This document shows, in pieces, positions 8,537 through 16,546 of a DNA stretch of 64,000 nucleotides (position 1 is the first letter of the stretch; each line of letters begins with the position of its first letter). Source of the stretch: Cupriavidus pauculus (lineage in GTDB: Bacteria; Pseudomonadota; Gammaproteobacteria; Burkholderiales; Burkholderiaceae); contig NZ_CP044067.1 of NCBI RefSeq assembly GCF_008693385.1, forward strand, positions 62,001 through 126,000. The letters are read 5' to 3'. The notes beneath the pieces were generated by a model. That model made no database searches. It saw only the letters and a list, made by a program, of their open reading frames with translations, and was not told the DNA's origin. The position numbers were made by a program, and so were the translations under genes.

Positions 8537-8553
8537 CAGTAGTGCGTGACGCG
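8537..8553. promoter_or_regulatory. candidate GntR operator, site 3 (autoregulation)
   Basis: CAGTAGTGCGTGACGCG lies 51 bp upstream of the chosen GntR start and matches the site upstream of the rubredoxin-pirin gene at 15 of 17 bases. The position fits autoregulation of the GntR gene. Confidence 0.5.
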
Positions 8554-8654
8554 TTTTGGTGCGAAATCTCGCTGTTCGGCGTTGCCCGGGTGCGACGGTC
8601 TCCACAAATGGGTCACGACGGCGTGGCATCGGATCGCGATAATGGGGACTTCTC

Positions 8655-9236
8655 ATGCCGGAGACCGGCTGCCGCCGGATGCCGATGCCTGAAGCGAAAC
8701 CACCCGCCGCGCCGCCGCCGCCCTCGTTGCCCTCGTCGCCGTTGCCGCCGATTGCCTACCGCGAAGTCATGCTTGGCACGCGGCCGCGCGAGGAGCATGT
8801 ATTCGTCGCGCCCGACGACCCGCAGGCGGACGCGCGGCATCGGATCGACGCGCTGGCCTTTCGCCGCTACCTCGAGCGCGCGTTCTCGCATCCGCGGCCG
8901 GAGATGCTGCGGTTCGAGGTGCGCGGCTTCGACGTGGTCGCGCTGATCGCGCCCGGCGAAGGCGAAATCTGGTTCTCGGAAGCCGCGGTGCCCACCCGCT
9001 GGGACTATGTCGCCGTGACCGAGATCAGCATCGCGCTGTTCGAACTCGAGCGGGCCGTGCCCGCCGGCGCGGTGGACACCAGCTACGACACGCTCGAATC
9101 CCCCGAAGAAATCGCCCAACGCCGCGCGGCAGTCATCGAGCGGCTACGCGCCGCCAACGACAAGGTCCGCGCGGTGGCCAACGCGCGCCAGACCATCGTG
9201 CGCCGCGCCATGCGGCGTGGGCCACGCGGCGGGTAG
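8655..9236 (+). CDS. hypothetical protein with Pro-rich N-terminus (193 aa)
   Basis: I do not recognise this protein. The start ATG 8655 follows GGGGACTTCTC. Residues 17-33 are almost all Pro, Ala and Ser, then a compact region follows (REVMLGTRPREEHVFVAPDD, later WDYVAVTEISIALFELE) and a charged helical tail rich in Arg (residues 150-193) with possible coiled-coil character. There is no signal peptide or membrane segment. Codon use and GC match the surrounding chromosome, unlike the lower-GC pair that follows. It is transcribed away from the GntR gene across a 168-bp intergenic region. Confidence 0.65.
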   Translation: MPETGCRRMPMPEAKPPAAPPPPSLPSSPLPPIAYREVMLGTRPREEHVFVAPDDPQADARHRIDALAFRRYLERAFSHPRPEMLRFEVRGFDVVALIAPGEGEIWFSEAAVPTRWDYVAVTEISIALFELERAVPAGAVDTSYDTLESPEEIAQRRAAVIERLRAANDKVRAVANARQTIVRRAMRRGPRGG

Positions 9237-9266
9237 GTGTCAGAGGGGAAGGGCGCCGATCAGTCG

Positions 9267-10076
9267 TTACTCGAAGACTTCATCCAGCAGTTCGGAGCAC
9301 AGACCTCGCATCTCTTCAGGTTCAAGAATCCGGTCCGCGGGAATGCGCGCAGCCTCGCGCAACATGTCCGTGGTCCCGGCGAAGATCTGTTTGCGCGCCT
9401 CAAGAATCTTCGCGATGTCGCAGTCGGCATACGCGGGGATAATCGCCTGCTTCCACGTTTTGTTGAGGACGTCGATCCGTGAGCCAAATAGCTCGAGGGT
9501 GTCGTGAATGTAAAGGAGATCTTGCGGCTTCTTTTCCTTCTTCCGTTTGTCGTGGATAAGAAGCTTTTGTGCAATGAACGCTACCGGGTTGGGAATTTGG
9601 AGTCGGTTAAGTGCCTCCGTCGAGTTTGCATCTGTGGCCAACGAGACGTGCCATGGGTCGATCAGCAGCAGATCCATGTAGCGCAGCTTTTGCGCGATCA
9701 CGCCGGCCAACTCGGTGGTCGCGTCATGTTCGCCTGATCGCCTGACTCCGCTGCCGCGCAAGGTCGTGAGGAACTCGACATAGAAGCCCTGTTCTTCCTT
9801 GCCCAGCGTGTACTTGGACACCGGAGGCCTGAACTCGCTTTCCAGTTCTTCCTGGAATCCCGCTTTGGCAAGCGCCTCCTTGATGTTCCCGTCGAACGCT
9901 TCCTTGTCCCCCAGCGCGACATCTGCGTCCCTCGTATAGAGCGCGTCGTAAGGAGGGATGATCGCCAATGGGTGTTGCCGATACAGGCGGTAGGCCCAAC
10001 CGCCTGCGAAGACAATTTGATGCCGCCAGGGCTGCAGTGCAATCGCCAGTCTTACGAAGGCATCCAGATCGTTCAA
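9267..10076 (-). CDS. nucleotidyltransferase-fold protein, probable toxin of a two-gene unit
   Basis: 269 residues with a minimal nucleotidyltransferase signature: G25-G26 in VFAGGWAYRLY and the metal-binding pair D50 and D52 in TRDADVAL. A basic stretch HDKRKKEKKPQDLLYIHDT follows near residue 180, like the region in AbiEii/MenT-type and GSU2403-type proteins that contacts nucleotide. It starts at TTG 10076 with a good GGGGAG site; that TTG overlaps the TGA of the upstream gene (TTGA), so translation is coupled. AbiEii-like proteins are toxins that transfer nucleotides to RNA acceptors; the same role here is inferred. The base composition looks lower in GC than the flanks, pointing to transfer. 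Confidence 0.72.
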   Translation of the reverse strand: MNDLDAFVRLAIALQPWRHQIVFAGGWAYRLYRQHPLAIIPPYDALYTRDADVALGDKEAFDGNIKEALAKAGFQEELESEFRPPVSKYTLGKEEQGFYVEFLTTLRGSGVRRSGEHDATTELAGVIAQKLRYMDLLLIDPWHVSLATDANSTEALNRLQIPNPVAFIAQKLLIHDKRKKEKKPQDLLYIHDTLELFGSRIDVLNKTWKQAIIPAYADCDIAKILEARKQIFAGTTDMLREAARIPADRILEPEEMRGLCSELLDEVFE

Positions 10077-11194
10077 GCGGACTCCCCAATCAGTTTGTTG
10101 ATGAGTTTTTCTTCGATCAGTTTTGCCTGTTCCCGCCCCCGTGAGGGATGCAGGAACACATCAAGCCATACTTGAATCGCATCCGTGGCCGATACCTGAT
10201 CGCTATGGACAGCTCCCCTGAATACAGACTCAGGAAACAGCGGTTGCCGCAGAATTAGACTCGGCTTTTCGCCTTCGCGTGCGGGGCGTATGCCCTTCCA
10301 TTGATCCCCGTCAATCGAGCTGCCTATCTTGCGAACATACACGTGCGGAGGCACGCCCGAAACGTGCCCCAAGCCATAGGCGTCAGCCGCCGCGAACAAC
10401 CCTATGCACGCTTCGCTCCGATAGCGTCCCATGAACTTCTTCAACTGCCCGCCATCGACATCGGAGATCAGGTATCTGGATGGCTGTTCTGGTCCGACAC
10501 GAACGGCGCTCGATTTCCACCGTTCGAACAGTGCTTCCCGCCTGACAAGTCGGAGCGTTCTGCCCGATGACAAAAAGCCGTCGCGTCGCAACGCGCCGAG
10601 AAACCGCGACACACTCATCGGAGAGACTTTTGCAGCCTCGGCGAGCTCCGTACCGCTTTTGAATTCCTTGCGCGGAGCCGTGAGCAGGGAGGCTGGAATC
10701 TCCGGCGCAAGCAGGACCTTCAGCATCCACTGGTTGAGGTCGGATAGGAGATTGGGGGCATGCGGCGACGAGTGACCAACGGCGTCCGGGCGTTCGTCCA
10801 AGCGCGTGAGTTCGGACAGTCCATTCCCCTCGAAGTACCGCCGACCATCGGCGCCGAAGAGACCGAACGCAATGTCGGGCGCGAACTGTCCCGTGAAATC
10901 GGACACCCGACGAACCAGCGCATCGGGTAACTCGTTCACACCGACAAGCGCCAGCGGTTTGGCACCTGGCTCGCTGCCGGCGTAGGACAGCGCTTCGAGA
11001 ATGGCTTGGGCCAATAGCGCTACGACCCGATCCGAACGGGCTTCCGCCGCAGTTTTTACCTCGGCGACGTAATGGAACGAGCCTTTTCTGATCGTCAGAT
11101 CGGGGCGAAGCCGTTCAGCAGGAGGGCCGAGAGCGACGTCCCAACCGAGATCGGAAAAAAAGCTGGCTAGAGAGAGTTCAGATGCGCTTTTCAT
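10073..11194 (-). CDS. PD-(D/E)XK-like plus winged-helix protein, AbiEi-like probable antitoxin/regulator
   Basis: Counting from ATG 11194 (373 aa), the N-terminal domain has D32 in LRPDLTIRKG and E45-V-K47 in HYVAEVKTA, the spacing of a PD-(D/E)XK nuclease core. A later segment GTELAEAAKVSPMSVSRFL is a clear helix-turn-helix, so the middle of the protein binds DNA. The C-terminal third is unrecognised. AbiEi antitoxins join a winged helix to an accessory domain and repress their own operon; the layout here is the same but the nuclease-like N-terminus differs. Further upstream ATGs at 11206, 11212 and 11224 would fall inside the operator repeats, which is why I prefer 11194. It heads a translationally coupled pair with the nucleotidyltransferase gene. 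Confidence 0.68.
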   Translation of the reverse strand: MKSASELSLASFFSDLGWDVALGPPAERLRPDLTIRKGSFHYVAEVKTAAEARSDRVVALLAQAILEALSYAGSEPGAKPLALVGVNELPDALVRRVSDFTGQFAPDIAFGLFGADGRRYFEGNGLSELTRLDERPDAVGHSSPHAPNLLSDLNQWMLKVLLAPEIPASLLTAPRKEFKSGTELAEAAKVSPMSVSRFLGALRRDGFLSSGRTLRLVRREALFERWKSSAVRVGPEQPSRYLISDVDGGQLKKFMGRYRSEACIGLFAAADAYGLGHVSGVPPHVYVRKIGSSIDGDQWKGIRPAREGEKPSLILRQPLFPESVFRGAVHSDQVSATDAIQVWLDVFLHPSRGREQAKLIEEKLINKLIGESA

Positions 11195-11200
11195 CGCTTG

Positions 11201-11252
11201 TCCCATGGCCATGGGATATATCATGGCCGTGATATCTACCTAGGCCATGATA
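11201..11252. promoter_or_regulatory. three operator iterons with 18-bp spacing
   Basis: Three GGCC-centred dyads have centres at 11208.5, 11226.5 and 11244.5, exactly 18 bp apart. The first, TCCCATGGCCATGGGA, is a perfect palindrome; the second, ATATCATGGCCGTGATAT, has one mismatched pair; the third keeps only one good half, TAGGCCATGATA. They abut the start of the PD-(D/E)XK/HTH gene and are its likely autoregulatory operator. Confidence 0.7.
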
Positions 11253-11527
11253 ATGCGTCCGCCGCCGCGCAGCAAATTATGCACTATGTGTCACTTACAG
11301 GCCGGTCCAGTAGTCGCCTATTCCCAGTGACCTGTCAACATACACGCACGGCGCGGCGTTTCGATGCGCACTCGCTGTTTTCTTATCGTCAGCAGACAAG
11401 CGCTGCAGCCGATCAGCGTAAAGCCGTCTTCAAGCCTTCACTTCACGCTCGAGAACTCGCGGCGTATGCGCGTGTTCTCGCCGTCCTCCCGGCAGACAAC
11501 GGCTGGATCTGTGCGAGAAAGCGCGGT

Positions 11528-11602
11528 TCATCGGAATAGAGCGGCAGCGTCTGTGCATACGAGCACTGCGCCCATCGTCAACAGTATTGCCACGAGTTTC
11601 AC
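11528..11602 (-). CDS. possible tiny secreted or membrane peptide (24 aa)
   Basis: A GTG at 11602, preceded by GGAGGA at good spacing, opens a 24-codon frame with a hydrophobic core (KLVAILLTMGAVLVCTDAAA) that looks like a signal peptide or a lipoprotein leader. The frame stops at 11528-11530 right after the likely cleavage region. The rest of the 11253-11761 interval shows no convincing gene on either strand, so this may instead be the surviving start of a small secreted protein broken by a frameshift. Confidence is low. Confidence 0.25.
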   Translation of the reverse strand: MKLVAILLTMGAVLVCTDAAALFR

Positions 11603-11761
11603 AAGTGGCTCCTCCACGATGGGGCGCGACGCTATCAGGGAAGGATGACCGCCTCCTGAACAGGCTCCCGGCAAAGGGCAGCGGCGCTGCATCGGCGCGG
11701 TATGATGCAGCTTCCTCTTTTCCCGAGGCTTGCATCTTCCGAGCGCTCGCGCTCATTCCCC

Positions 11762-12298
11762 ATGACCACAGGACACGTCTTTATCGCCACGAGCCTCGAC
11801 GGCTTTATCGCGCGCCCCGATGGGGACATCGGCTGGCTGCTGGAGCGGGACGATCCGGCCGAGGATCATGGTTACCCGGACTTTATCGCCGACAAGGACA
11901 TGATCGTCATGGGGCGGGGCACCTATGAAAAGGTGCTGACCATGGGGGAATGGGCCTACGACAGGCCGGTGCTCGTGCTGTCCCGCGAACTGGCGGGTAC
12001 GCCCGTGCCGGAGGCGCTTCAGGGAAAGGTGCGGTTCTCCGATAGCGCGCCCGCAGTCGCGATGGCGCAGCTGGATGCGGAGGGCGTGCGTCGCGTGTAC
12101 GTCGATGGCGGTCAGGTGGTCCAGTCCTTCCTGCGCGAAGGATTGATCGCGGACCTCGTCGTCACCACGGTGCCCGTCCTGATCGGCGCTGGCCGGCCGT
12201 TGTTCGGCAGCCTCGCGCATGACGTGAGCCTCACGCTTGCCTCGATCCGGCATTTTCCGTCGGGACTCGTCCAGTCGACGTATCGCGTCATGCGGTAG
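11762..12298 (+). CDS. dihydrofolate-reductase-like (RibD C-terminal family) protein
   Basis: 178 residues with the RibD_C/DHFR-like NADPH fold: FIATSLDGFIARPDGDIGWL at the start, MGRGTYEKVL in the middle and VYVDGGQVVQSFLREGL, ending with the strand LTLASIRHFPSGLVQSTY. Proteins of this small group are common stand-alone reductases of unknown substrate and are not the essential FolA. I start at ATG 11762 because the fold begins at once; an in-frame ATG at 11702 would add an unrelated leader. The following NYN gene is only 47 bp away, so the two may be co-transcribed. Confidence 0.8.
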   Translation: MTTGHVFIATSLDGFIARPDGDIGWLLERDDPAEDHGYPDFIADKDMIVMGRGTYEKVLTMGEWAYDRPVLVLSRELAGTPVPEALQGKVRFSDSAPAVAMAQLDAEGVRRVYVDGGQVVQSFLREGLIADLVVTTVPVLIGAGRPLFGSLAHDVSLTLASIRHFPSGLVQSTYRVMR

Positions 12299-12345
12299 AC
12301 AATCCATCGGATGGATACCGAGATGCACCGATACAGGAGAAGAAC

Positions 12346-12912
12346 TTGAACGACGAGGGCAGTGCGGCGGGCCGGGCCGTGGCGATTTACTGGGATTTCG
12401 AGAATCTGCATGCCGGACTCGTCGAAGCGAAATACGGCGAGGGCGCCTATGCGAAGCAGGACAACCGCTTCAAGGCGCAGGAGCCGTTGATCGATGTACA
12501 GGCGCTGGTGGAGCGCTGCGCATCCTTCGGCACCATTGCCATCAACCGGGCCTACTGCAACTGGCAGTTCTTCGGCCGATACCGCGATGCCCTGCTGCAG
12601 GGGGCGGTGGAGCTTATCCAGCTGTTCCCGCCGGGCCCGTCCGCCAAGAACGGGGCCGATATCAAGCTATGCCTCGACGCCGCGGAGGATATGGGCCGTT
12701 TCAGCCATATCGGTACCGTGATCGTCATCGGCGGCGATAGCGACTTCATGCCCGTGTCGCAAAAAATCAAGGCCGCGGGCCGCACGCTGATCGGCATCGG
12801 TCACCGCAAGAACACGAACCGGTACTGGGCCAGCGCATGCCACGCCTTCCACTACTACGACAGCGTGGTCGATCCCGATCTTCCGGTGGCTTCCAGCCTC
12901 GCGCCTGAATGA
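12346..12912 (+). CDS. NYN-domain (LabA/DUF88-like) putative ribonuclease
   Basis: 188 residues of a PIN-like NYN domain. Acidic catalytic positions are visible: D in AIYWDFENLHAG, D in KNGADIKLCLDA, and D in VIGGDSDFMPVSQ. These bind metal and cut RNA in characterised relatives. The start is TTG 12346, supported by AGGAGAAGAAC just upstream; no ATG lies near. No signal or membrane segment is seen. It follows the DHFR-like gene on the same strand and faces the cqsS kinase gene tail to tail, with 19 bp between them. Confidence 0.8.
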   Translation: MNDEGSAAGRAVAIYWDFENLHAGLVEAKYGEGAYAKQDNRFKAQEPLIDVQALVERCASFGTIAINRAYCNWQFFGRYRDALLQGAVELIQLFPPGPSAKNGADIKLCLDAAEDMGRFSHIGTVIVIGGDSDFMPVSQKIKAAGRTLIGIGHRKNTNRYWASACHAFHYYDSVVDPDLPVASSLAPE

Positions 12913-12931
12913 ATAGCGACCGAATCGCCGA

Positions 12932-14251
12932 TCATGTCACCGGATTCCCCGGCTTCAGCGCGGGAAACTGAATCTCGAATTCCGTGAATTCGTGCTCGAC
13001 GGACCGGCACGTAATCGATGCGCCCCAGCTACGGAGCACGTCCTTGCAGAACGCCAGTCCGATACCGGTGCCCCGGTGGGCCGGGTACGAGAAGAACGGC
13101 TGGAACATGCGCGCAAGCACGTGCGGCGACACGCCCGTGGCCGTATCGCGAAACAGCACATAGATGCCATCGTCCCGCGCGTCGCAGCGGATGTGGATGC
13201 GCCCCTTGCCCGCCCGCTTGATGGCCTCCAGCGCGTTCTTCGTGAGGTTGGTGATGACCAGTTCGAACAACTGCGCATTGCCCATGACATGCACGGGCTC
13301 GCACGACTCGACCGTCACGATGCCCTCGTAGGCGGGCTCGAACGGAAAGCGGCCGATGCTCGCGCGAATCGAATCGGCGAGTTCGAACGCTTCCTGCCGG
13401 GCCGACTTGGGATCCTTCGAGTTTGCCACCAGCAGTTCGATGCTGCCGTTGACATACGCCACGTCCGTCTGCAGCCGGGCAACGGCCTGCAGCAGCGCAT
13501 CGCGATAGGGCGACTGCGCGTCGAGCGCCATCGGCAAGCGGTCCCTGAGGCCGACCGCGGTCATCGCCAGGCTCGTCAGCGGCGTACGCAGTTCGTGCGC
13601 GACCGTCGCGAGTGCCACCGCCATGCCGCGCCGTTTCTGCTCCACGAGCAGTTGACGATCGAGCTTGATGACGATGAGCACGGCAATGACGAAGGCAATG
13701 ATCGGCAACTGCAACAGCAGCGACTGCCATGGAATGCCCGCAAGCGAGTGGCCGGCCAGCACGAACAGCGCAAACGCGGCGGCCGCGCCGGAGAGCAACG
13801 CAACGGTCGCAAAGCCGGAACTGAAGTGGTAGAGCACCACGATGGCGATGATGACGGATTCCGCCCACACCAGCGAACCGTGATTCTCCAGATAGAGAAA
13901 AATAAACGCGAACGGCATGCCCACGGTAATCGCGAACAGCGCATACATCGGCAGCCAGCGCTTGTGCGACAGCGCGGAGGCGAACAGCAGCGGAGCGAAC
14001 AGGATCGTGCAGACGAGCCGCAGCCACAGGTTCTCGTAAGGCTGCGGGAAGACGTAGGACCAGATGATGTAGTAGAGCGGATGCCCGATGACGCCGAGCG
14101 CGCCGACCATCTGGATCCGGCGCAGACGCACGACGCTTTCCTCGTCGAGCAGCGTGGTACGCGAGGCCCGCTCGAACAGGGCGCGCCATGTATTTTTTAC
14201 CAGCCGTCGTGCACTGGATTCGCCGCCTGCCTGCTTCCGCGTTGCTTCCAT
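12932..14251 (-). CDS. cqsS: CqsS/LqsS-type sensor histidine kinase
   Basis: 439 residues. The N-terminal 200 residues hold six to seven membrane segments with GHPLYYIIWSYVFPQPYENL, a stretch shared with CqsS and LqsS kinases that detect alpha-hydroxyketone signals. The HisKA box VAHELRTPLTSL carries H219; ATPase motifs are NLTKNALEAI (N box) and GTGIGLAFCKDVL (G box). Unlike Vibrio CqsS there is no C-terminal receiver, so phosphate must pass to a separate response regulator, which is not in this window. The gene lies 39 bp downstream of the synthase gene on the same strand. AGGAGTGC lies about 13 bases before the ATG. The ligand is inferred from the pair. Confidence 0.85.
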   Translation of the reverse strand: MEATRKQAGGESSARRLVKNTWRALFERASRTTLLDEESVVRLRRIQMVGALGVIGHPLYYIIWSYVFPQPYENLWLRLVCTILFAPLLFASALSHKRWLPMYALFAITVGMPFAFIFLYLENHGSLVWAESVIIAIVVLYHFSSGFATVALLSGAAAAFALFVLAGHSLAGIPWQSLLLQLPIIAFVIAVLIVIKLDRQLLVEQKRRGMAVALATVAHELRTPLTSLAMTAVGLRDRLPMALDAQSPYRDALLQAVARLQTDVAYVNGSIELLVANSKDPKSARQEAFELADSIRASIGRFPFEPAYEGIVTVESCEPVHVMGNAQLFELVITNLTKNALEAIKRAGKGRIHIRCDARDDGIYVLFRDTATGVSPHVLARMFQPFFSYPAHRGTGIGLAFCKDVLRSWGASITCRSVEHEFTEFEIQFPALKPGNPVT

Positions 14252-14290
14252 ATCCAGCCTGCACTCCTTGAGGGATTGTGGGGATCGTGG

Positions 14291-15559
14291 CTATGCCCCG
14301 CCGGCCGGCCCCGATGTGCCGCGCCGCGCCCTGCGCGTCGACGACCATTCCTCGAGCCTGACTTCATCCCGGATCGCCGCCAGTACCGCGACAAGCCGCT
14401 CCACATCGGAAGGCGTGAGTTTCGCATGCAGCGTTAGGCGCATCAATGCCCTATTCTTGGGGGTGGCGGGCGAGCAGAACACCGCGCCGAAGATCCCGCG
14501 CCGTTGCAGTGCATTGCGTAGCGTCATCACCTGCGGCTCCGTTCCCGCTTCGAGCCCGATGATCTGCTCGCTGCCGTCGCTGATGTTGTAGCCCAGATCG
14601 GAGATGGCGGCTCTGATGGACCGCGTGATCGCGTGCAGCTGCTGCCGGCGGTCTTCCGCCTGCGCGATAAAGTCCGTGGCGGCGTCGAACCATGCAATCT
14701 CGTGGCGCAACAGGCCGGAACTGAAAATCGCCGGCCGCGCTTCCACGGCAAAGAACTCCTTGAACTGGCTGGAACAGGTGACGAAGCCCGCGCGGCCGGC
14801 GAATGCCTTGGCCAGCGACGCGGTACGGAAATGGACGCGTTCCGACAGGCCGAGGGCCGGTACCAGTCCGCCGCCGCGTGGGCCATGGGTGCCGAGCGAG
14901 TGGGACTCATCGACCACGATCACGCTTTTCGTGGTTTCGGCGACGCGCACGAACGCCTCGAGCGGGGCAACGCTGCCCGTGGTGCTGTAGACCGAATCGA
15001 CCATGATGACACCGGGCCCGATGCGCTCGATCTGGCGTTCCGCATGCGCGAAGTCGTTATGGCGGATCGGCACGGCCTGCGCCCCGGCCGCGCTGATGCC
15101 CTCCCACAGCGACGCGTGCGCGTTCATGTCGATATAGACGGGCACGCCGGGGCCCGCGATGCATTGCACCAGACCGACGTTCGCCGCCCAGCCGGACTGG
15201 GCGATCAGGCCGTCTTCCGCCTGCATCAGGTCCGCGAGCTTGCGCTCGAGCCGCTGCTGGGGCGTATCGCCGTGCCGGAACACCGAGGACATCAGCAGTT
15301 CGGGCTGCTCGTCGAGCAACGCGCGCGCCTGCGCCTGTACGAGCCCGGGCTCCCCCAGCAGGCACAGATAGTCGTTGCTGCTCAGATGCAGGGCATCGGG
15401 GTCCGGCGTGCGGCCATGGAGCAGATGGTCGCCGCCCCAGAGCTTCTCCATCCGGTCGACGAAATGGGCCTCCATCCGATTGGCAATCCACGTCGGAAGC
15501 GGCGCGGACCGGCGATTGCGGGCAATCGTCGGCGTTTCTTTGACATCGGCAAGCGGCAT
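14291..15559 (-). CDS. cqsA: CqsA/LqsA-type alpha-hydroxyketone autoinducer synthase
   Basis: A PLP-dependent alpha-oxoamine-synthase-fold enzyme of 422 residues. Seen are HLSSNDYLCLLGEP, SSVFRHGDTPQQRLE, VIVVDESHSLGTHGPRGGG (D and H contact PLP), and K251 in TASLAKAFAGRAG, the Schiff-base lysine. The motif set and N-terminal segment match CqsA of Vibrio and LqsA of Legionella, which condense an acyl-CoA with an amino substrate to give CAI-1 or LAI-1. I use ATG 15559 (site TGGAG upstream) and not the earlier frame opening, because the family starts here. Adjacent cqsS provides the sensor. The acyl chain length cannot be predicted. Confidence 0.87.
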   Translation of the reverse strand: MPLADVKETPTIARNRRSAPLPTWIANRMEAHFVDRMEKLWGGDHLLHGRTPDPDALHLSSNDYLCLLGEPGLVQAQARALLDEQPELLMSSVFRHGDTPQQRLERKLADLMQAEDGLIAQSGWAANVGLVQCIAGPGVPVYIDMNAHASLWEGISAAGAQAVPIRHNDFAHAERQIERIGPGVIMVDSVYSTTGSVAPLEAFVRVAETTKSVIVVDESHSLGTHGPRGGGLVPALGLSERVHFRTASLAKAFAGRAGFVTCSSQFKEFFAVEARPAIFSSGLLRHEIAWFDAATDFIAQAEDRRQQLHAITRSIRAAISDLGYNISDGSEQIIGLEAGTEPQVMTLRNALQRRGIFGAVFCSPATPKNRALMRLTLHAKLTPSDVERLVAVLAAIRDEVRLEEWSSTRRARRGTSGPAGGA

Positions 15560-15578
15560 GAAGGGTTCTCCAGGGGGT

Positions 15579-16362
15579 ATGCGCAAAGGGGGACACAGAC
15601 ACAACGATCACGAAAAGCTTGAGGCCTACTGCCAATATCCGCAGGATCCCTACTTTCGTGGGGACGGGCGTCCGCGGGATCTCTGCGGTGAAATGTTGTC
15701 ATGCGGCAACAACGGCCGGGCGCATTTTCGGCCCATCGAGGCGTCCTGCCATGCCAATCGTCGGGGTGACACCTGGCCGCTGGCCTGCATCCCCTACAGC
15801 GGCGCGGACTACGGGGAAGTCGCCGCCATCGCCCGCGAGGTCGATCATGGTGACGATGGGGTTTTCCACAATGCCTGGATGCGCGCTGCCGAACGTATCG
15901 CGCGGGATGCTGGCGAAACCCTCGCCCGGGGGCAGCGCGCCATGGCCGCCGCGCGATGGCAGAAAGCAAGCGTGTTTCATGCCACGGCGTACCACCCGAT
16001 GTACGGCACGCCGGCAATCCGAGCCGGAATGCCGCGCCGGATTGCCGCGCGGACCAGGGAGACCGATGCGTTCGATCGCGCGATGGCGTTACGCGATACG
16101 CCCGCGCAAAAGCGCGATATCCCGCCTGGCGACACTGTACTGCGGGGCTATCCGATCCGCTCGGCCTCGCATCCGGGCGATACCCGGCCGCAGCTGATCC
16201 TGAACAACGGTTACGACGCGACGATGGCTGACATCTACTATATGGCGGCGGTGTCGGCACGGGCGTGCGGACTGGGGAACGGTGATCCACGCCGCGGTCG
16301 ATGTCGCTGTGACGCTGCCACGTATCGATGCGCGATTATTGGCGCTTTCCGGGCGCAGGTGA
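15579..16362 (+). pseudogene. decayed alpha/beta hydrolase (FrsA/acylaminoacyl-peptidase-like)
   Basis: The frame reads DYGEVAAIAREVDHGDDGVF, a WMRAAERIARDAGE helix and RGYPIRSASHPGDTRPQLIL followed by NNGYDATMADIYYMA. These match the N-terminal helical cap and first strands of the FrsA-like hydrolases (pattern W...a.ri...A, L.GY, P.li..GGyDst.eE.Y). Homology then jumps, in another frame from 16267, to DWGTVIHAAVDVAVTLPRID and stops at 16360-16362 before the GxSxGG nucleophile elbow. An internal deletion has removed the expected FDGPGQG region, a frameshift is present, and the catalytic half is gone. From 16363 to 16546 I see no gene. Divergent from cqsA; the start is approximate. Confidence 0.65.
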
Positions 16363-16546
16363 TTGGTTTTGGGGGGGATCCCGCTGAAACGCGAGGGAGC
16401 GAGGTGGATGGTCGCGCGGCGCGGTGTGGCGTGGCGTGGCGGCCGCGCGGAGGCCATTCGGTGTCCGGTGCCGTTGCCGCAGGCCGAGGAAGACCCGCTA
16501 GCACGGTGTACGGCGGCCTGTCCGCGCAGCGCTGCTCCTGCGCGTG

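Noticed and set aside
11198..11648. Overlapping plus-strand frames in the gap after the toxin-antitoxin-like unit
   Set aside because: No ribosome sites, no motifs and unnatural composition; the first one starts inside the operator array.
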